Positions 61,488 through 64,000 of a DNA stretch of 64,000 nucleotides are shown here, piece after piece. The notes under the pieces are model-generated. The model was not told the origin of the DNA and made no database searches. It worked only from the letters and a program-made list of their open reading frames with translations. Numbering within the stretch: the stretch's first letter is position 1; each line of letters begins with the position of its first letter. Source of the stretch: Bacteroidota bacterium (GTDB lineage: Bacteria; Bacteroidota; Bacteroidia; Chitinophagales; Saprospiraceae); NCBI GenBank assembly GCA_963169325.1, contig CAUJEY010000038.1:17506-81505 (forward strand), given 5' to 3'. The position numbers were made by a program, and so were the translations under genes.

Positions 61488-61946
61488 TCACCCTTTCGTC
61501 ATCTCCAAACCCTCGTGTGCGAACACAATTTCTTCTATAGCCACGTCATCGGACTTGGCATTCATACTGGTGCCCGTAACTTTTTTCGGGTAGGCATTTT
61601 TTAAGGTCCAGACAAACAAAGCCTTGTTATGCTCGTCAACGAGCGTAATTGTGACGGTCTGCCGGACGACGGCGTTCATTTTCACCGAGGCGAAATAATC
61701 GAACAAGGCTGTGTTATTTTTGAATACGCCTTTCTTCATCGTGATATCGGAGGCTTTTTTCAGCCCGGGCATTTTTACCGTGGAAAAAATTGGATTATTT
61801 GCGTTTCGATACGCTATGACGTCCTCTTCTGTATCCAAGCCGGAAACTTCCTGAAAAGGAATGTCAACTCCATCAATCGTAACGATAAAATGAAAAGCTG
61901 GGATGGGCCAGGGGGCGCCCTGTACTTCATCTTTGTTGTCTGCCAT
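61488..61946 (-). CDS. Contractile-tail tube protein (gp19/Pvc1-like), isolated
   Basis: 152 residues. FHFIVTIDGVDIPFQEVSGLD, KMPGLKKASDITMKKGVFKN and the closing VAIEEIVFAHEGLEM match the T4-gp19/Afp1/Pvc1 tail-tube family of phage-like and extracellular contractile injection systems. No sheath, baseplate, spike or AAA gene is nearby; neighbours are a methyltransferase and an aminopeptidase. It could be a remnant, a moron-type gene, or one part of a scattered system. Confidence 0.88.
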   Translation of the reverse strand: MADNKDEVQGAPWPIPAFHFIVTIDGVDIPFQEVSGLDTEEDVIAYRNANNPIFSTVKMPGLKKASDITMKKGVFKNNTALFDYFASVKMNAVVRQTVTITLVDEHNKALFVWTLKNAYPKKVTGTSMNAKSDDVAIEEIVFAHEGLEMTKG

Positions 61947-62033
61947 GAAATTGTTTTTATGATTTTGATCCGGTTAAATGTAGTCATAGTATTTTTAAAT
62001 CCGATGTTTGTAGCCTGATTTCAATTTTTTCAC

Positions 62034-63839
62034 ATGGCCTCTTCCTCCCCCGCACAAAACATCGCCGCCCTTCGCCGCCTCCTGGCCGAACGCAGCCTCG
62101 ACGCTTACGTCATTCCCGCCACCGACCCGCACATGAGCGAGTACCTGCCCGAACACTGGAAAGCCCTGTTCTGGGCTTCCGGGTTCACCGGCTCGGCCGG
62201 CACGCTAGTGGTCACGAAAAACTTCGCCGGACTCTGGACCGATAGTCGATACTTCCTCGCCGCCGAACAACAACTCGCCGGCAGCGGCATCGAACTGATG
62301 AAATTAGTCGTGCCGCATACGCCCGAATTCGTCGATTGGCTGGTCGATACCCTTTCCGAAGGCGCTACGGTGGGCGTGGATGGCAACCTGCTCTCCCGCC
62401 AATGGTACAAAGCACTGGAAGCCGGCACGCGACCACACGGCATCCGGGTCGATCCGAATGTGGATTTGGTGGGTCCCAGCTGGCAGAACCGGCCGCCGCT
62501 GCCCGCAGAACCGGTGTTCGAGTTCCCGGTCAAATTCGCCGGCGCTTCGCGCAAAGAAAAACTCGGCCAGATTCGCGCCGCACTCAGCGTGCAAAAGGCG
62601 GACTACACCGTGCTCTCCAGCCTCGACGACATCGCCTGGGCTTTCAACCTGCGCGGCCGCGACGTGCCCTACAACCCACTGTTTGTGGCCCACGCCGCCA
62701 TCGGGCCGAACGAGGCCGCACTGTTCATCGATCCGGCCAAAATGCCCGACGACATTCGCAGCAAACTCAATCGCGACGGTATCCGGGTGTTCCCCTACGA
62801 TGCCGCCACCGCCTGGCTGGGTAAAATGCCCGCCAAAGCCAGCATCCTCATCGATCCAAAACGGATCAGCCAAAACCTGCCCGGCGCATTTCCCGCCACG
62901 GCCAAAGTGTTGGAAGGTATTAACGTTACCGCCTGGCTCAAAGCCTGTAAAACCCCGGCCGAAACAGCGCATACGCGAGGGACGATGGTGAAAGACGGCG
63001 TGGTACTCACCAAATTTTTTTACTGGCTGTCGCAAACCGTCGGCAAACAAAAGATCACCGAGCTGGATGCCGAGGCCAAACTGCACGAACTGCGGCGGGA
63101 ACAAAAAGACAACGTCGGCGAAAGTTTCGGCACCATCTCGGCCTACGGCCCGCACGCCGCCATGCCGCATTACAGCGCCACCCCGGAAAGCAACATCGAA
63201 CTCAAACCCGACGGCCTGTACCTGCTCGATTCGGGCGGCCAGTACCTCGGCGGCACTACCGACACCACGCGCGTCATTTCACTCGGCAATATCACCGAGG
63301 AGCAGATGACCGACTATACACTCGTGCTCAAAGGCCTTATCGCGGTGTGCTCCGCCCGATTCCCCCGCGGTACCCGCGGCTATCAACTCGATACGCCGGC
63401 CCGGCAGGCAATGTGGCAACGCGGCATTAACTTCGGGCACGGTACCGGACACGGCGTGGGCTATTACCTCAACGTACACGAAGGCCCGCAAAGCATCAGC
63501 CCCACACCCGGCGCCACGGCCGTCATGGAAGCGCCCATGATGCCCGGTATGATCACTTCGGTGGAACCCGGCATTTACCGCGCCGGCAAACACGGGGTGC
63601 GCATCGAAAACTTAGTGCTGTGTGTGGAAGACGAAAAAACGGAATTCGGCGAGTTTTTGGGCTTCGAGGTGCTGACGATCGCGCCGATTTTTACCAATTT
63701 GGTGCAAAAATCGCTGCTGACGAAGGAGGAGTCGGCGTGGCTGAAGGCGTATAATAAGTTGGTGATTCGGAAGGTAGGGAAGTATTTGACGGAAGCGGAA
63801 TTGGCGTGGCTTAAGTTGTGTTGTGGGGCGTCCCGATAG
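62034..63839 (+). CDS. pepP: Xaa-Pro aminopeptidase (M24B)
   Basis: 601 residues. Two creatinase-N-like domains (about 1-300), then the pita-bread catalytic domain with metal ligands: Asp in LYLLDSGGQYLGGTTDTTR, His in GHGTGHGVGYYLNVHEGP, Glu in GMITSVEPGIYRAG and GVRIENLVL. A C-terminal cap (about 545-600) is as in the eukaryotic-like form of aminopeptidase P. It removes N-terminal residues before proline. The stop codon TAG is inside a palindrome (63831-63846), so the last two residues may derive from the repeat. The symbol follows the aminopeptidase P name; the family is close but not identical to E. coli PepP. Confidence 0.92.
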   Translation: MASSSPAQNIAALRRLLAERSLDAYVIPATDPHMSEYLPEHWKALFWASGFTGSAGTLVVTKNFAGLWTDSRYFLAAEQQLAGSGIELMKLVVPHTPEFVDWLVDTLSEGATVGVDGNLLSRQWYKALEAGTRPHGIRVDPNVDLVGPSWQNRPPLPAEPVFEFPVKFAGASRKEKLGQIRAALSVQKADYTVLSSLDDIAWAFNLRGRDVPYNPLFVAHAAIGPNEAALFIDPAKMPDDIRSKLNRDGIRVFPYDAATAWLGKMPAKASILIDPKRISQNLPGAFPATAKVLEGINVTAWLKACKTPAETAHTRGTMVKDGVVLTKFFYWLSQTVGKQKITELDAEAKLHELRREQKDNVGESFGTISAYGPHAAMPHYSATPESNIELKPDGLYLLDSGGQYLGGTTDTTRVISLGNITEEQMTDYTLVLKGLIAVCSARFPRGTRGYQLDTPARQAMWQRGINFGHGTGHGVGYYLNVHEGPQSISPTPGATAVMEAPMMPGMITSVEPGIYRAGKHGVRIENLVLCVEDEKTEFGEFLGFEVLTIAPIFTNLVQKSLLTKEESAWLKAYNKLVIRKVGKYLTEAELAWLKLCCGASR

Positions 63840-63911
63840 CTCGGGATTAATTCGCCTGCGCTACGGGCGGTCAACCTGTAGCGTAGGCGAATTAAAAATT
63901 CGCCCCACAAC
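63820..63911. repeat. Nested palindrome overlapping the aminopeptidase stop codon
   Basis: Outer arms gttgtggggcg / cgccccacaaca (63820-63830, 63901-63911), inner arms ttaattcgcctgcgctac / gtagcgtaggcgaattaa (about 63848-63865 and 63878-63895), and the small palindrome TCCCGATAGCTCGGGA at 63831-63846. Related short elements occur at the truB stop (10582-10611) and in the broken tRNA at 27362-27377. Confidence 0.88.
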
Positions 63912-63976
63912 AGAACAAGGCAAGCAGCGGTTTGAATTAAACCCTTATCTTCCCGACACACAAAACTCGCCCAATC

Positions 63977-64000
63977 ATGCAAAAACACTTCTTCCTTCTA
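63977..64000 (+). CDS. Start of a gene running off the right edge
   Basis: ATG at 63977 followed by seven codons (MQKHFFLL), which looks like the start of a signal peptide. Nothing more can be said. Confidence 0.4.

Noticed and set aside
61488..61946. Prophage at the right end of the window
   Set aside because: Only one tail-tube gene is present; neighbours are housekeeping genes, so a prophage is not supported.

Overview
The window is a 64-kb chromosomal segment of a Bacteroidota bacterium, most likely of the class Saprospiria (a Saprospiraceae-like organism). The evidence is C-terminal sorting domains of the type IX secretion system (type A in 2128-8379 and 16702-18444, type B/CHU_C in 41894-44185), a PorP/SprF-family protein, -7 promoter boxes of the form TAnnTTTG (several with TTG 19-20 bases upstream), no obvious Shine-Dalgarno sequences, and Bacteroidota-type variants of YbeY, HolB and Tgt. 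Base composition is moderately GC-rich, except for an AT-rich island near 46.6-47.3 kb. This taxonomic placement is an inference; no 16S rRNA gene is present.

Layout. 1-8379: two tandem, paralogous, very large secreted proteins on the minus strand, the second with a 2.09-kb internal duplication. 8380-13200: a palindrome-rich divergent spacer, a c-type cytochrome lipoprotein, truB, an FAD monooxygenase, a PrsW-like protease and a cysteine-rich lipoprotein. 13200-19080: rpsF-rpsR-rplI, a CBS-domain protein, a class III aminotransferase, a secreted M28 peptidase and rfbC. 19100-24130: a G-rich repeat hairpin, an OmpP1/FadL-like outer-membrane protein, a low-complexity secreted protein and proS. 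24176-29133: an ABC efflux operon (adaptor, permease, ATPase), a broken tRNA copy, tRNA-Asn, and asnS divergent from it. 29540-36329: an anti-sigma-type ATPase, ybeY, DUF1963, a HAD hydrolase, a 2-oxoacid dehydrogenase E2 and a TrkH/TrkA potassium uptake pair. 36331-46382: a hypothetical membrane protein, polyprenyl synthase, a B12-radical SAM protein, a pentapeptide-repeat membrane protein, an IgGFc-binding/PKD/CHU_C protein and a three-gene overlapping operon (membrane protein, DinB-like, methyltransferase). 46655-53816: two lipoproteins, AtpZ, bactofilin, PorP/SprF, tgt, rpmA fused to a helix-hairpin-helix domain, rplU and a TPR protein. 54094-64000: holB-ricT-lpdA, an ArsR-rhodanese/MFS/methyltransferase operon with a clear operator, an orphan contractile-tail tube protein, an Xaa-Pro aminopeptidase and the first codons of another gene.

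The most distinctive feature is how many of the intergenic gaps are filled by long hairpins. Many have arms that are tandem arrays of short units (7, 15 or about 17 bp, or G-tracts) with a different unit at each locus; others are single palindromes resembling MITE or REP elements. They usually abut gene 3' ends. Some supply stop codons or terminal codons of genes, one 7-bp array is translated in frame inside a radical SAM enzyme, and a short palindrome replaces the anticodon loop of a second tRNA-Asn copy. No transposase or RAYT gene is present in the window. Other points worth checking are the bL27-HhH fusion, the orphan tail-tube gene, the ArsR operator that overlaps a promoter predicting a leaderless mRNA, and the tandem giant surface proteins.
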